From positions 248,001-312,000 of the forward strand of contig NZ_JBLUWW010000001.1 in assembly GCF_048323655.1 (NCBI RefSeq): 64,000 nt of DNA, in the 5' to 3' direction. Made by a program: the position numbers and the translations under genes. Shown piece by piece: positions 34,627 through 43,991 of the stretch. The stretch is from Salinimicrobium soli. GTDB taxonomy: Bacteria; Bacteroidota; Bacteroidia; Flavobacteriales; Flavobacteriaceae. Positions within the stretch are counted from its first letter, which is position 1. Every line of letters begins with the position of its first letter. The notes under the pieces are model-generated. The model did no database searches. It worked only from the letters and a program-made list of their open reading frames with translations, and was not told the origin of the DNA.

Positions 34627-37584
34627 TTACCGAACAATGATGCGTTTTACCCGACCTTCGTCCATAGTTCCTACGCGCACCAGGTAAACGCCCCTTGCCA
34701 CATAAGACATATTTAGGGAGTATTCATAGCCTTTAAAGCCTTTCTCAAGTTTGTTCTCCACCAGTTTTTGACCTAGCATATCGTGGACCGTGATCCAGAC
34801 CGATGACTGATAGCTGGTAGTGAAATTCACATCGAAATTCTTTCCGTCTGTAGTGCTTACATTGAGATCTCCGTCTTTCAAGGCCGAATCTCCAATTGAG
34901 TTGACGATCTGAACAGTATAGTCCTGTGTAGTTCCAAACTCCATCACACTGCAGGGATCATTAAGCTCTCCATCATATTCCGGATTGGTATCACCTCCCC
35001 GCACCCTCATAAGGTGTTCTCCCAATGGCGCATCGGCCGGAATAGTGAATTCATAAGCGTAAACTCTTCTTGAAGTCGGAATAACCTGAGAATTGATCAA
35101 CAACTCATCGGGCTCAAAATAGGCGTTATCGTTAAAGTCTATCCACAAAGAGAATCTACTGTTGTTGGAAGAGGCAAAATGGGTAGCGACTCCAACCACG
35201 AAGGTTCTTTTCGAACGATCCAGTTTTGTAGAAAGACCAATGAAATCATAGTACCCGTCAGTACAGTAAATATTCTCATTGACGATATCCTGCAGATAAA
35301 AATCGGTTATCCCATCCCCGAAGGAGCAGTCAGAACCGGTGGGAATACAATTGAGATTCGCAACTATCTTTTCTTTGGCGTCGTTACTTCGATCCACATC
35401 TCCGGCTAATAGGGTTTCCACCTTCAGGTTATACTTTCGTGGCTCAGATAGATCTACCGGTTGTGAAAACGTATAGGCAAATTCCTCATTTAAACTCACA
35501 GTTCCCGTAACCGTTTCGGTCACCGGAGGCCCGTTATCCAACTGGTAACTCACCGGAAAATTGCTTTGGGGTTCTCCTCCAAAATTTTCTATGGTCACCG
35601 TAACTTCTTCTACACCTAAATTTTCACCGGTATCAGGAGACTGGATCACTGTGATCCCAATATCTTTTGCTCTCAGATTCGTGATCTCTTCGGAAAAACT
35701 ATCATTCTCCGGATTTTCATCGCCGGGCAAATTGGTTTGGGCAGTGATGGTATAAGTACGCCCTAATTCACCGAGATTTGCAGTGGCACTAAAGGTATAT
35801 TCGGCCATTCCTGTGGAGGGAATAGTACCTTCAAAAATTTCTCTTACAGGTGCACCTCCATCGATACTGAATTCCACTGGAATGTTAGACTGCGGCAGCT
35901 TTCCGAAGTTACGGATCTTCACCGTGATCTCCTCCTGGTTACCCAGTGTGCTGGAAATAGGACTTACAATATCCACCACCCCAACATCATTGTTGAATTC
36001 CGGAGCAATTTTGAAAACTCCTACTTTATTCAAACGTGCTGCGCTTCCGAAGTATTCCCCAATGAACCAGAAGGTTTCTTCGTCAACGGGATCCACAGAC
36101 ATATGGGAGTAATCGCCATAGCGGTTGCTAGGATCAGGAAAATCACTCTCAACAATAGATTCCTCATTGAGTGTCATCATATTTAATGGATCATTGGCAT
36201 ACCTCCCGGTGTATCGAAGCGAAGGATAAACCGGATCTTCTTCATTGTCATTTAAAACTGTATACGCCAGGGAAATATTACCATTCTTATCCATTCCAAT
36301 ACTACCACACCAGCGGTCACTACCATCTGGAGCATAAGTACCTTCCTGATACACTGACCACGGTCCACCATCAGTATCCTGTCGAAGTTCATACCAGCGT
36401 ATTCCCGCATGTTCCAGGACGGAAGGATCCACATCTACCACAAAATTGAAAACTACCGAGTTGTGATCCGGAAAACGGCGGTAACAGGTAGGATACATAA
36501 CTGCACCCTGCAAGGCATCAACATCTGGAGCATCTCCCGGCTGGGAAAGGTTTCGGAAAGAACCCCCGTCAAAAGTACTGTGGAATGGTGTTACCCCTTC
36601 TGAAGGTCCCAGTTCCTGCGATTCCTCAATAGTGGAATTTGCAGGGTTATCCCAGTCGACATTGACAGTCCACATCTTGAGATGATCTTGATTGACCCCC
36701 ATCCATGCGTCATCCTGAAAATAAATAATCGGAGCATTCCCTTTTGGAGGTGGTTCATCTCCAATGGCATTAAAACCCGCCGGACTGTAAAATGAATTAA
36801 TATTGACTCCGGGCAATGGCAGCCCAATATGTCTTGCTTCCTCTCCTAGCAGCATCTTATCCCTCTCAAGTACATAGACAACTTCAGTAATTTCCGGGTC
36901 ATCCTGATCCTGATTGGTGGTCACATAATAGCCATCACTCCACACAAAGAATTTTGGGTAATCGGGGAAAGATCCGGTGTCAAAACGGTATGTGTACCAG
37001 CCGTCATTTACCGGGTCCGGTCCTTTAGAAATTGCAACTAAAAGCCCGTTGGGACTATCGCTGAACTGGGTTATCAGGAATCTGTCAGCAAAAGAGTCAT
37101 AAAGAACAATTGGGTCTCCCAGGTCCTGATCTTCAAATGTTCCCCCTATTGTTCGTAGATCGGCAGGTGGCAGAAGCCGTTCTCCTGTTTTATCATAAAT
37201 AGCAAATCCGAAGTTCCAGGCATTTACATAATGATTGGGTCCAACTGCACCGGTAGGATCTGTTGGTGTGGAGCCGGAGGTGGCAGCATCAAAAGAAAAT
37301 AGAGGGGCTTTTGAAGGAGTCTCTCCCTTTTTTTTCTGCCAGGCAGCATCCATCGCCTTGGGAAACCCTTTACCCGGAACAACTCTGTTGGCACTTCGCC
37401 GTTTGGGATTGTAGATTTTAAATTCCCCTCCGGGTGGCCGCAGCACTTTTCCTGAAACAGCTTCTGTATGTATAGATCTCGAAGAACCAATTAAAATAGG
37501 CTTCGCTCTTTCTAATTCCTGTGATATACCGGAAAAAAAAGATAATAAAACAAGAAGGAGAAGCAGCGTATTCTTCTGATACAT
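34627..37584 (-). CDS. Large T9SS cargo protein with CARDB-like and GEVED domains
   Basis: 985 residues from ATG at 37584, which starts a good signal peptide (MYQKNTLLLLLVLLSFFSG). An ATG 13 codons upstream would bury it. Residues about 80-520 form an unassigned exported domain, probably a propeller. Two CARDB-like beta-sandwich repeats follow (DVGVVDIVSPISSTLGNQEE and DIGITVIQSPDTGENLGVEE as their starts). A GEVED domain spans about 780-890 (RFSLWIDFNDNAYFEPDELL), and the C-terminal 70 residues form the T9SS type A sorting signal (VWITVHDMLGQKLVE, ending GRVKRIIVR). It is therefore exported across the outer membrane by type IX secretion and probably surface-bound. No T9SS machinery gene lies here. 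Confidence 0.85.
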   Translation of the reverse strand: MYQKNTLLLLLVLLSFFSGISQELERAKPILIGSSRSIHTEAVSGKVLRPPGGEFKIYNPKRRSANRVVPGKGFPKAMDAAWQKKKGETPSKAPLFSFDAATSGSTPTDPTGAVGPNHYVNAWNFGFAIYDKTGERLLPPADLRTIGGTFEDQDLGDPIVLYDSFADRFLITQFSDSPNGLLVAISKGPDPVNDGWYTYRFDTGSFPDYPKFFVWSDGYYVTTNQDQDDPEITEVVYVLERDKMLLGEEARHIGLPLPGVNINSFYSPAGFNAIGDEPPPKGNAPIIYFQDDAWMGVNQDHLKMWTVNVDWDNPANSTIEESQELGPSEGVTPFHSTFDGGSFRNLSQPGDAPDVDALQGAVMYPTCYRRFPDHNSVVFNFVVDVDPSVLEHAGIRWYELRQDTDGGPWSVYQEGTYAPDGSDRWCGSIGMDKNGNISLAYTVLNDNEEDPVYPSLRYTGRYANDPLNMMTLNEESIVESDFPDPSNRYGDYSHMSVDPVDEETFWFIGEYFGSAARLNKVGVFKIAPEFNNDVGVVDIVSPISSTLGNQEEITVKIRNFGKLPQSNIPVEFSIDGGAPVREIFEGTIPSTGMAEYTFSATANLGELGRTYTITAQTNLPGDENPENDSFSEEITNLRAKDIGITVIQSPDTGENLGVEEVTVTIENFGGEPQSNFPVSYQLDNGPPVTETVTGTVSLNEEFAYTFSQPVDLSEPRKYNLKVETLLAGDVDRSNDAKEKIVANLNCIPTGSDCSFGDGITDFYLQDIVNENIYCTDGYYDFIGLSTKLDRSKRTFVVGVATHFASSNNSRFSLWIDFNDNAYFEPDELLINSQVIPTSRRVYAYEFTIPADAPLGEHLMRVRGGDTNPEYDGELNDPCSVMEFGTTQDYTVQIVNSIGDSALKDGDLNVSTTDGKNFDVNFTTSYQSSVWITVHDMLGQKLVENKLEKGFKGYEYSLNMSYVARGVYLVRVGTMDEGRVKRIIVR

Positions 37585-37641
37585 GTAGGGCACCTTTATG
37601 AAATGGAAAATAAATTTACTCATTTAGCCCGGCCTGAAACC

Positions 37642-37680
37642 AAAAAAAAAGAGATATCCCGGGGAAATCTCTTTTTTTAA
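37642..37680 (-). terminator. Terminator after glyS
   Basis: Stem GAGATATCCC / GGGGAAATCTC (37651-37671) with A-run on the left and T-run on the right, giving a minus-strand U-tract. Confidence 0.75.
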
Positions 37681-37701
37681 CCTTTTTTAAACAGAATTGC
37701 C

Positions 37702-39240
37702 TTACTTATTCAGCCAATGTTTCAAATTTACTTCACCATCGATTACAGAAGCTAATTCTGATATGTGAACTCTCTTTTGCTCCATCGTATCCCTGTTTCG
37801 TAAGGTAACTGTACGATCTTCCAGAGAGTCGTGATCTACTGTGATACAGAAAGGGGTCCCTGCAGCATCCTGTCTGCGGTACCTTCTACCTATAGCATCT
37901 TTTTCGTCATACTGTATATTGAAATCCCATTTGAGGTCTTCAATGATCTCCTGAGCAAGCTCCGGAAGTCCGTCCTTCTTCACAAGTGGAAGAACCGCTG
38001 CTTTATAAGGAGCCAGGATAGCCGGTAATTTTAGAACCGTTCTTGTGCTACCGTCTTCCAATTCCTCTTCTTTCAGACTGGAGGAAAGTACAGCCAGGAA
38101 CATCCGGTCCAGTCCAATCGAGGTTTCGATCACATAAGGAATATAATTCTCCTTTAGTTCAGGATCGTAAAAACGCAATTTTTTACCACTGTGTTCTTCA
38201 TGTGCCTTAAGGTCAAAATCAGTACGGGAATGGATCCCCTCCAGTTCTTTGAACCCAAAAGGAAAGTTGAATTCGATATCCGCTGCTGCATTAGCGTAGT
38301 GAGCGAGTTTTTCATGGTCATGGAACCTGTAATTCTCTTCTCCCAATCCTAGCGATAAATGCCATTTTAGACGGATCTCCTTCCAGTGCTCATACCACTT
38401 CAATTCCTCACCGGGACGCACAAAGTACTGCATCTCCATTTGCTCAAATTCCCTCATTCTAAAAATGAACTGGCGGGCTACTATTTCATTTCGGAATGCT
38501 TTTCCTGTCTGGGCGATCCCAAAAGGTATCTTCATTCTTCCCGTTTTCTGAACATTCGCGAAGTTCACGAAGATCCCTTGTGCCGTTTCCGGACGCAGAT
38601 AAAGATGAGAGGCAGTTTCGGAAGAGGCTCCCAGTTTGGTTCCAAACATTAGGTTGAACTGTCGCACTTCGGTCCAGTTCCTGGAACCGGTCTCAGGATC
38701 GGCAATTCCCAACTCCTCAATAAGTGCTTTTACATCTTTAAGATCTTCATTGGTAAGAGACTGTGCCAGTCTCTCCAGTATCTCTTTTCTTTCGGTATTA
38801 TATCGAATTACGCGCTCATTGGTTGCAACGAACTGCTCCTCATCAAAGGAATCGCCAAAGCGTTTTTTCGCCTTGTCGATCTCTTTCTGAGCTTTTTGCA
38901 GGATCTTTTCAGCATAATCTTCCACAAGAACATCTGCCCTGTATCGCTTTTTTGAATCCTTATTGTCGATCAATGGATCATTAAAGGCATCTACGTGGCC
39001 TGAAGCTTTCCAGGTGGCCGGGTGCATCAGGATAGAAGCATCTATCCCAACGATCTCCTGATGCAACTGCACCATGCTTTTCCACCAGTAATCCCTAATA
39101 TTCTTTTTTAGTTCCGCTCCATTCTGTCCATAATCATATACAGCACTAAGGCCATCATAGATCTCGCTGGAGGCGAAGATGTACCCATACTCCTTGGCAT
39201 GGGATATAACATTTTTGAATTGATCTTCTTGTTTTGCCAT
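37702..39240 (-). CDS. glyS: Glycyl-tRNA synthetase (dimeric, class II)
   Basis: 512 residues of the single-chain alpha2-type enzyme, not the alpha2beta2 type. FASSEIYDGLSAVYDYGQNG is the N-terminal signature. Class II motif 2 is at FRNEI and FIFRMREFEQMEMQYFV, and motif 3 at ETSIGLDRMFLAVL. The anticodon-binding domain is at the C-terminus (ILAPYKAAVLPLVKKDG). Followed by a terminator. Confidence 0.97.
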   Translation of the reverse strand: MAKQEDQFKNVISHAKEYGYIFASSEIYDGLSAVYDYGQNGAELKKNIRDYWWKSMVQLHQEIVGIDASILMHPATWKASGHVDAFNDPLIDNKDSKKRYRADVLVEDYAEKILQKAQKEIDKAKKRFGDSFDEEQFVATNERVIRYNTERKEILERLAQSLTNEDLKDVKALIEELGIADPETGSRNWTEVRQFNLMFGTKLGASSETASHLYLRPETAQGIFVNFANVQKTGRMKIPFGIAQTGKAFRNEIVARQFIFRMREFEQMEMQYFVRPGEELKWYEHWKEIRLKWHLSLGLGEENYRFHDHEKLAHYANAAADIEFNFPFGFKELEGIHSRTDFDLKAHEEHSGKKLRFYDPELKENYIPYVIETSIGLDRMFLAVLSSSLKEEELEDGSTRTVLKLPAILAPYKAAVLPLVKKDGLPELAQEIIEDLKWDFNIQYDEKDAIGRRYRRQDAAGTPFCITVDHDSLEDRTVTLRNRDTMEQKRVHISELASVIDGEVNLKHWLNK

Positions 39241-39254
39241 AGGGCAAAAATAAA

Positions 39255-39286
39255 AAAACCGCCCTGAATCTAATCAAGACGGTTGT
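39255..39286 (-). terminator. Terminator after the coiled-coil protein gene
   Basis: On the minus strand AACCGTCTT pairs with AGGGCGGTT and is followed by seven T (from 39258 down to about 39252). Confidence 0.6.
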
Positions 39287-39303
39287 ATTAATTACTAATA
39301 GTT

Positions 39304-40185
39304 TTATCTCAGGGAGAAAGAGGTTGCTCCAATCAGGTTAATGCCATTATAGACAAGCACTTTATAAGTACCTTCAACCAGTCTTTCTTCATTGGTATTG
39401 GCCAGGATGCACACGTCCAGCTCCTCATTTTCATAATACACTTTTGAGGTCGCGCTGTAGACCATTACACCACCTTCATGCTGCACTGCGATCTGGTCGC
39501 CCACCAATTCGTTATTGGGGTTGTACACCTGCACATAAAGCTCTTTTTCCCCTGCTTCTGCAAGAGAGTTTGGAGTTAGGGTAAAGCAAGTTCTAATCTT
39601 ATCAACCCTTCTGGTACGGTCATTTTCTATGAGACGGCCGCTATTACGTTCGATAACCCCTTCTCCTCTAAGGTTACTTACCTTAAGTTGTGCGGCGCGA
39701 TCGATCTTAGATGCCATTGTTTGAGTTTGCACTTTCAGGGAATCGGAGATTCTGGTGCGCTCCAGCAGCATATTGTTCGTGCTATCAATCTCGGTGATCA
39801 ATCGCTGGTTTTGGCTGCTAAGACTGTCCACCACCTTAAAGAGTTGCTCTTTTTCGGCTTTCAAATTGTTGACCTCTCTTCTGTAGCGCGCTAAAAGAGC
39901 AAGATTGGCTTCCATATCCTGTACAGAATCCCTTAACATAACGATCCTGTTACGGGCAGCTGCAAGTTCAGTATCCATTCCTTCATTTTCGGCGATCGCC
40001 TCATCATATTTTACAATCAGATCATTCAGCTCTCCTTCAATAACAGCCTTCTCCTGCTCAAGTATCTGCTTATTCTCTTTTTCTTCGTTGTAGAATTTAA
40101 TTGTGTATATTCCTAATGCAACTAAAGCCACTGCCAATACTCCGGTGAGTATTTTTAAAGCATTGTTACTTTTTTGCTCAGTCAT
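39304..40185 (-). CDS. Membrane-anchored coiled-coil protein, conserved hypothetical
   Basis: 293 residues. One N-terminal membrane helix (ALKILTGVLAVALVALGIYTI, near 9-29), a long coiled coil over about 30-165, and a C-terminal beta-rich domain (CFTLTPNSLAEAGEKELYVQ to the end). Similar proteins occur across Flavobacteriaceae and are sometimes mislabelled as chromosome-partition proteins; I see no ATPase motif. The function is unknown. It is divergent from comF and has its own terminator. Confidence 0.75.
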   Translation of the reverse strand: MTEQKSNNALKILTGVLAVALVALGIYTIKFYNEEKENKQILEQEKAVIEGELNDLIVKYDEAIAENEGMDTELAAARNRIVMLRDSVQDMEANLALLARYRREVNNLKAEKEQLFKVVDSLSSQNQRLITEIDSTNNMLLERTRISDSLKVQTQTMASKIDRAAQLKVSNLRGEGVIERNSGRLIENDRTRRVDKIRTCFTLTPNSLAEAGEKELYVQVYNPNNELVGDQIAVQHEGGVMVYSATSKVYYENEELDVCILANTNEERLVEGTYKVLVYNGINLIGATSFSLR

Positions 40186-40256
40186 GATCCTTTAATTTTT
40201 TGGGTTATACTGTAAATTTAGCGGTTTTAACGAAGTAATTACTAATTCCTTAACAA

Positions 40257-40937
40257 ATGTTTCACGATTTATTGGATTTATTATATCCGCGTATCTGTAA
40301 TTCCTGTGAAACACCTCTTTTGAAAAATGAAAAAGTACTTTGCACCCGTTGTTTACATGCTCTTCCCATAGCTTTTGCACATCTAGAAAAAGACAATGTT
40401 ATTGAGCAAATTTTCTATGGAAGAATACCTGTTGAAAATGCCACTTCCCTGCTGCTTTTTGAGAAAAAAGGAATGGTCCAAAAACTCATTCATAATCTTA
40501 AGTACAGGGGGCATGAGGAAGTTGGAGAATTTTTAGGCGACTGGCTTGGTGCAGAATTAGAGAATCTCCCAACCTTCAGGGAGATCTCTGCAGTAGTGCC
40601 GGTTCCATTGCACAAGACTAAACTAAGGAAGCGAGGCTATAACCAGGTAGAGAAGTTTGGAAGAGCGCTCGCCGAAAAACTGAATGTGCCATATATCGAT
40701 GACGTTCTCGTGAAACGCAGTGGTTCCGGAACTCAAACCTTAAAAAAGAGACTTGCCCGCTGGGGAACTTTAGATGAAACATTTGTATTGGAGCAGCCCG
40801 AAAAACTGGAAAATTCACATGTTCTTCTGGTAGATGACCTCGTTACCACCGGTGCCACTCTGGAAGCCTGTGCCCATCAATTATTACAATTGAAAGGCAT
40901 GAAGATCAGCATTGCCACAATGGCCTACACTCACTAA
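40257..40937 (+). CDS. ComF-family phosphoribosyltransferase-like protein
   Basis: 226 residues. An N-terminal zinc ribbon (C14-x2-C17 and C29-x2-C32) and a type I PRTase domain whose PRPP loop is HVLLVDDLVTTGATLEAC. PVPLHKTKLRKRGYNQVE is the ComF hallmark. Members support DNA uptake in competent bacteria; the molecular role is not well defined. No other competence gene is adjacent. Confidence 0.92.
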   Translation: MFHDLLDLLYPRICNSCETPLLKNEKVLCTRCLHALPIAFAHLEKDNVIEQIFYGRIPVENATSLLLFEKKGMVQKLIHNLKYRGHEEVGEFLGDWLGAELENLPTFREISAVVPVPLHKTKLRKRGYNQVEKFGRALAEKLNVPYIDDVLVKRSGSGTQTLKKRLARWGTLDETFVLEQPEKLENSHVLLVDDLVTTGATLEACAHQLLQLKGMKISIATMAYTH

Positions 40938-40992
40938 TACACTTCCTTAAAAAACAGAATAAAATCGTTTCTTTGTACTAAATATACAGTTG

Positions 40993-42606
40993 ATGAAAAG
41001 TTTGCGTGCCTGCATTTTACTTTTACTTTTTTCAGTAGTATTCATCACCGGTTGTGCCAAGCGAGGAACACCCGATGGAGGCGCAATTGACACAGAACCG
41101 CCAAAATATGTCAAGGCGCGACCGGAAAACTTCACCACCAGTTTTGATGCCAAGGAGATCAGGATCTATTTTGATGAATATGTCAAGGTTAAAGATCCGC
41201 AGCGGCAGGTGATCATTTCCCCACCAATGGATCCACGGCCGGAGATAACACCTCTGGGAACTGCGAGTAAATCAATCCGGATCCGCATTAATGACACCCT
41301 GAATCCGAATACCACTTACACCATTAACTTCGGAAGAAGTATAGTCGACAATAATGAGGAAAATCCGCTCGATTTTTTCACCTACGCATTTTCAACCGGG
41401 CCTTATATTGATTCCTTGACCGTAGCCGGAAATGTGTCTGATGCACTTCTGAAAGTGCCGGATACCTTTGTTTCAGTCATGCTCTACGAGGTGGATTCCA
41501 CCTACAATGATTCGGTTGTTTACAACGAACTGCCGCGTTATATCACCAATACACTTGACAGCGCTACCACCTTTCAGTTAAAAAATCTGAAAGAGGGTAC
41601 GTATCAGCTGGTGGGATTAAAAGATGCCAATAACAATTACAAATTCGATCCGGGTACAGATAAGATCGCGTTTGCAGATGAGTATATTACCATCCCAACA
41701 GAGTCGGTCTTTGATCTCATTCTTTTCCGCGAAATTCTGGATGATAAATTTGTAAGGCCACAGCAAAAGGCAGATCAACATATCATGTTTGGATACGAAG
41801 GAAAAGTTCACCGGGATAGTATCCAGATAAATATGCTGACCACTGTCCCCGATGATTTTTCTTATAGGATCACCAAAGACGTTGAAAAAGACACTTTACA
41901 CTATTGGTACAAACCGGCCATACCGTCAGATACCTTGCAATTTGTGGTACAAACTCCAAGGTTTTCTGATACCCTTCTCACCAGGATAAAGGAGATGAAA
42001 AAAGATTCCCTGACTTTTACCTTTAATCCTACCTCCAGTATTGGTTTTGACCAGGCCTTAAAAGTGATCCCAACCGTTCCACTGGATTCGGTTAACGAAT
42101 CGCTCATCCGGATCACGAACAGAGACACCGTGGATGTTTCCTTTACCGGAAATTATGACCGATGGAAAAATGAATATGCGCTGACCTTTCAAAAAGAGGA
42201 AAGACAGGCTTACAATTTCACTGCTTTGCCCGGTGCCTTCATCGGATTCTACGGAAAGCAAAACGACACCATAAAAACAACATTCAGAACCCAGTCATAT
42301 TCTGACCTTGGTAACCTCACCATCAATCTTCAGAATGTTCGGTCATACCCAATCATTGTTCAGCTCACTACCGAAAAAGGGGTTGTACAGGCCGAAAAAT
42401 ACAGCACCGAAAGTTCGGTCATCAACTTCCGAAGTGTAAAACCCGGGAATTATTTTCTGCGAGTTATTTATGACCGCAATGAAAATGGCCAGTGGGATTC
42501 CGGAAAGTATTTAAAAGGCAGGCAACCGGAACAGGTGGTGTATTATCCCGATCTTATGACGGTACGGGCCAACTGGGATGATGTGTATCCTTTTAATCTA
42601 GAGTAA
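40993..42606 (+). CDS. Ig-like domain lipoprotein (SbsA-type Ig)
   Basis: 537 residues from ATG at 40993; the preceding TTG is one codon away. Lipobox at VVFITGCAKRGTPDGGA. The first domain (about 30-130) is a bacterial Ig-like domain: YFDEYVKVKDPQRQVIISPP and NTTYTINFGRSIVDNNEENP. The rest is beta-rich and ends with an SdrD B-like fold (FLRVIYDRNENGQWDSGKY). It is conserved in Flavobacteria; the role is unknown. The last 14 bases overlap the end of the convergent nitrilase-family gene. Confidence 0.82.
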   Translation: MKSLRACILLLLFSVVFITGCAKRGTPDGGAIDTEPPKYVKARPENFTTSFDAKEIRIYFDEYVKVKDPQRQVIISPPMDPRPEITPLGTASKSIRIRINDTLNPNTTYTINFGRSIVDNNEENPLDFFTYAFSTGPYIDSLTVAGNVSDALLKVPDTFVSVMLYEVDSTYNDSVVYNELPRYITNTLDSATTFQLKNLKEGTYQLVGLKDANNNYKFDPGTDKIAFADEYITIPTESVFDLILFREILDDKFVRPQQKADQHIMFGYEGKVHRDSIQINMLTTVPDDFSYRITKDVEKDTLHYWYKPAIPSDTLQFVVQTPRFSDTLLTRIKEMKKDSLTFTFNPTSSIGFDQALKVIPTVPLDSVNESLIRITNRDTVDVSFTGNYDRWKNEYALTFQKEERQAYNFTALPGAFIGFYGKQNDTIKTTFRTQSYSDLGNLTINLQNVRSYPIIVQLTTEKGVVQAEKYSTESSVINFRSVKPGNYFLRVIYDRNENGQWDSGKYLKGRQPEQVVYYPDLMTVRANWDDVYPFNLE

Positions 42607-43372
42607 ACCGATCACGATCCTGTAAAAATCGGAGCTGCGAACGGGTTTCAGAAAGGTGAGCTTTCTCCAGCACGATCTCTTCTGAAAATTCATCTTCGGT
42701 GGAATGTGTGGATACTTTTTTTCCGAGGCTGTCATATACCGCTGAATGCCCAACGTAATCAAGGTTTTTCCCATCAGTCCCCACCCTGTTGAGTCCAATG
42801 CAATAACTCATGTTCTCAATAGCCCGTGCCCTTAAAAGGGTGTCCCAGGCAAGAATTCTGGCAGCCGGCCAGTTGGCCACATAAATTAGCAGGTCATAAT
42901 CTTCGGTATTCCGTGACCACACCGGGAATCGCAGGTCATAACAAACGAGCGGACAGATCTTCCAGCCTTTATAGCCCACGACGAGTCTTTCCTCTCCGGA
43001 AGCATAGGTTTCATTCTCTTTTGCCAGCGTAAAAGTGTGTCGTTTGTCATATTTCTGAAAAGCTCCGTCAGGAAAGACAAAGTAAAGTCGATTGTAGTAT
43101 TTTCCTTTATCAAGAATGATAAGGCTCCCGGTAACGGCAGCTTGCTTTTCGGAAGCCATTTTTTGCATCCACCGGAAACTGGGTCCGTTTGGAAGTTCAG
43201 CTAATTCCGAAGCATTCATGGAAAATCCGGTAGTGAACATTTCCGGAAGTACGATAAGGTCAACATCAGCTGAAAGAGCCTTTATTTTCTTCTCAAAAAG
43301 GGCTTTATTCGCTTCTATTTTTTCCCACTCCAGGTTGGCCTGAAGCAGCGCTACTTTTAATTTTTCTGCCAT
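42593..43372 (-). CDS. Nitrilase-superfamily amidohydrolase (omega-amidase type)
   Basis: 259 residues. The catalytic triad is E44 (VLPEMFTTGF), K110 (KYDKRHTF) and C144 (PLVCYDLRFPVW). FSMNA after the glutamate and FANWP-like VANWPAARILAWDTLL are typical of omega-amidase/YafV, which hydrolyses 2-oxoglutaramate and 2-oxosuccinamate. A PLP aminotransferase of the matching class is encoded 0.6 kb away on the same strand, so a glutamine transaminase/omega-amidase pathway is plausible. Confidence 0.88.
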   Translation of the reverse strand: MAEKLKVALLQANLEWEKIEANKALFEKKIKALSADVDLIVLPEMFTTGFSMNASELAELPNGPSFRWMQKMASEKQAAVTGSLIILDKGKYYNRLYFVFPDGAFQKYDKRHTFTLAKENETYASGEERLVVGYKGWKICPLVCYDLRFPVWSRNTEDYDLLIYVANWPAARILAWDTLLRARAIENMSYCIGLNRVGTDGKNLDYVGHSAVYDSLGKKVSTHSTEDEFSEEIVLEKAHLSETRSQLRFLQDRDRFTLD

Positions 43373-43473
43373 ACGTAAATCTATTAAAAATCTTTTATCT
43401 CCTGCTAAATACGTGTTAAATGGTTGGTTTACTAGCGGAGTTTAAATAGCTTTAAAAAGAAAAATTTAAAGAT

Positions 43474-43989
43474 ATGAGCTTAAGTTCCTTTTTTGAAAAA
43501 GATTCATTTCCCTCTAATGCCTCTCGTGGATTAATCGCGGGTTTTGTGGGTGGATTAGTAGGAAGCGCAGTGAAATCAACCGTCGAACGCTTTTTGGAAG
43601 TTCGAAAGATAGATCAGAAATCTGCCCAGGTCAAAATGGTAAATCAACTTGCAAAAAAGGTAACCGGAACCCCTATCAAAGTCGCCAATGAAGGTCTTGC
43701 AGAACAACTCGTAAATATTCCATTGGGAGCTACTGTGGGTGCTGCTTATGGCTACGGAAAAAAGGACAGCCACGAGATAAATATCATTGACGGGATCATT
43801 CTGGGAGGAACCACATGGGCTTCTACACATGAAACCACACTTCCACTTTTAGGAGTCGAAAAAAGTCCTGAAAAGGTCCCTATCAAAACCCAGGCAAGTG
43901 AACTACTGGCGCATGTGATCTTTGGTGTGACCACAGAAATAGTACGCGGACTTGTCAATGATAGCCTACACCCCTCACACGAAGATTAA
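43474..43989 (+). CDS. Conserved hypothetical protein, possibly YagU/DUF1440-like
   Basis: 171 residues. SRGLIAGFVGGLVGSAVKSTVE is a glycine-zipper-like membrane segment; PLGATVGAAYGYG and IILGGTTWASTHETTLPLLG follow, and SELLAHVIFGVTTEIVR is near the end. This arrangement recalls the DUF1440 (YagU) inner-membrane family, though I hold that assignment loosely. It lies on the opposite strand between the amidase and aminotransferase genes and ends 2 bases from the latter. Confidence 0.6.
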   Translation: MSLSSFFEKDSFPSNASRGLIAGFVGGLVGSAVKSTVERFLEVRKIDQKSAQVKMVNQLAKKVTGTPIKVANEGLAEQLVNIPLGATVGAAYGYGKKDSHEINIIDGIILGGTTWASTHETTLPLLGVEKSPEKVPIKTQASELLAHVIFGVTTEIVRGLVNDSLHPSHED

Positions 43990-43991
43990 TA

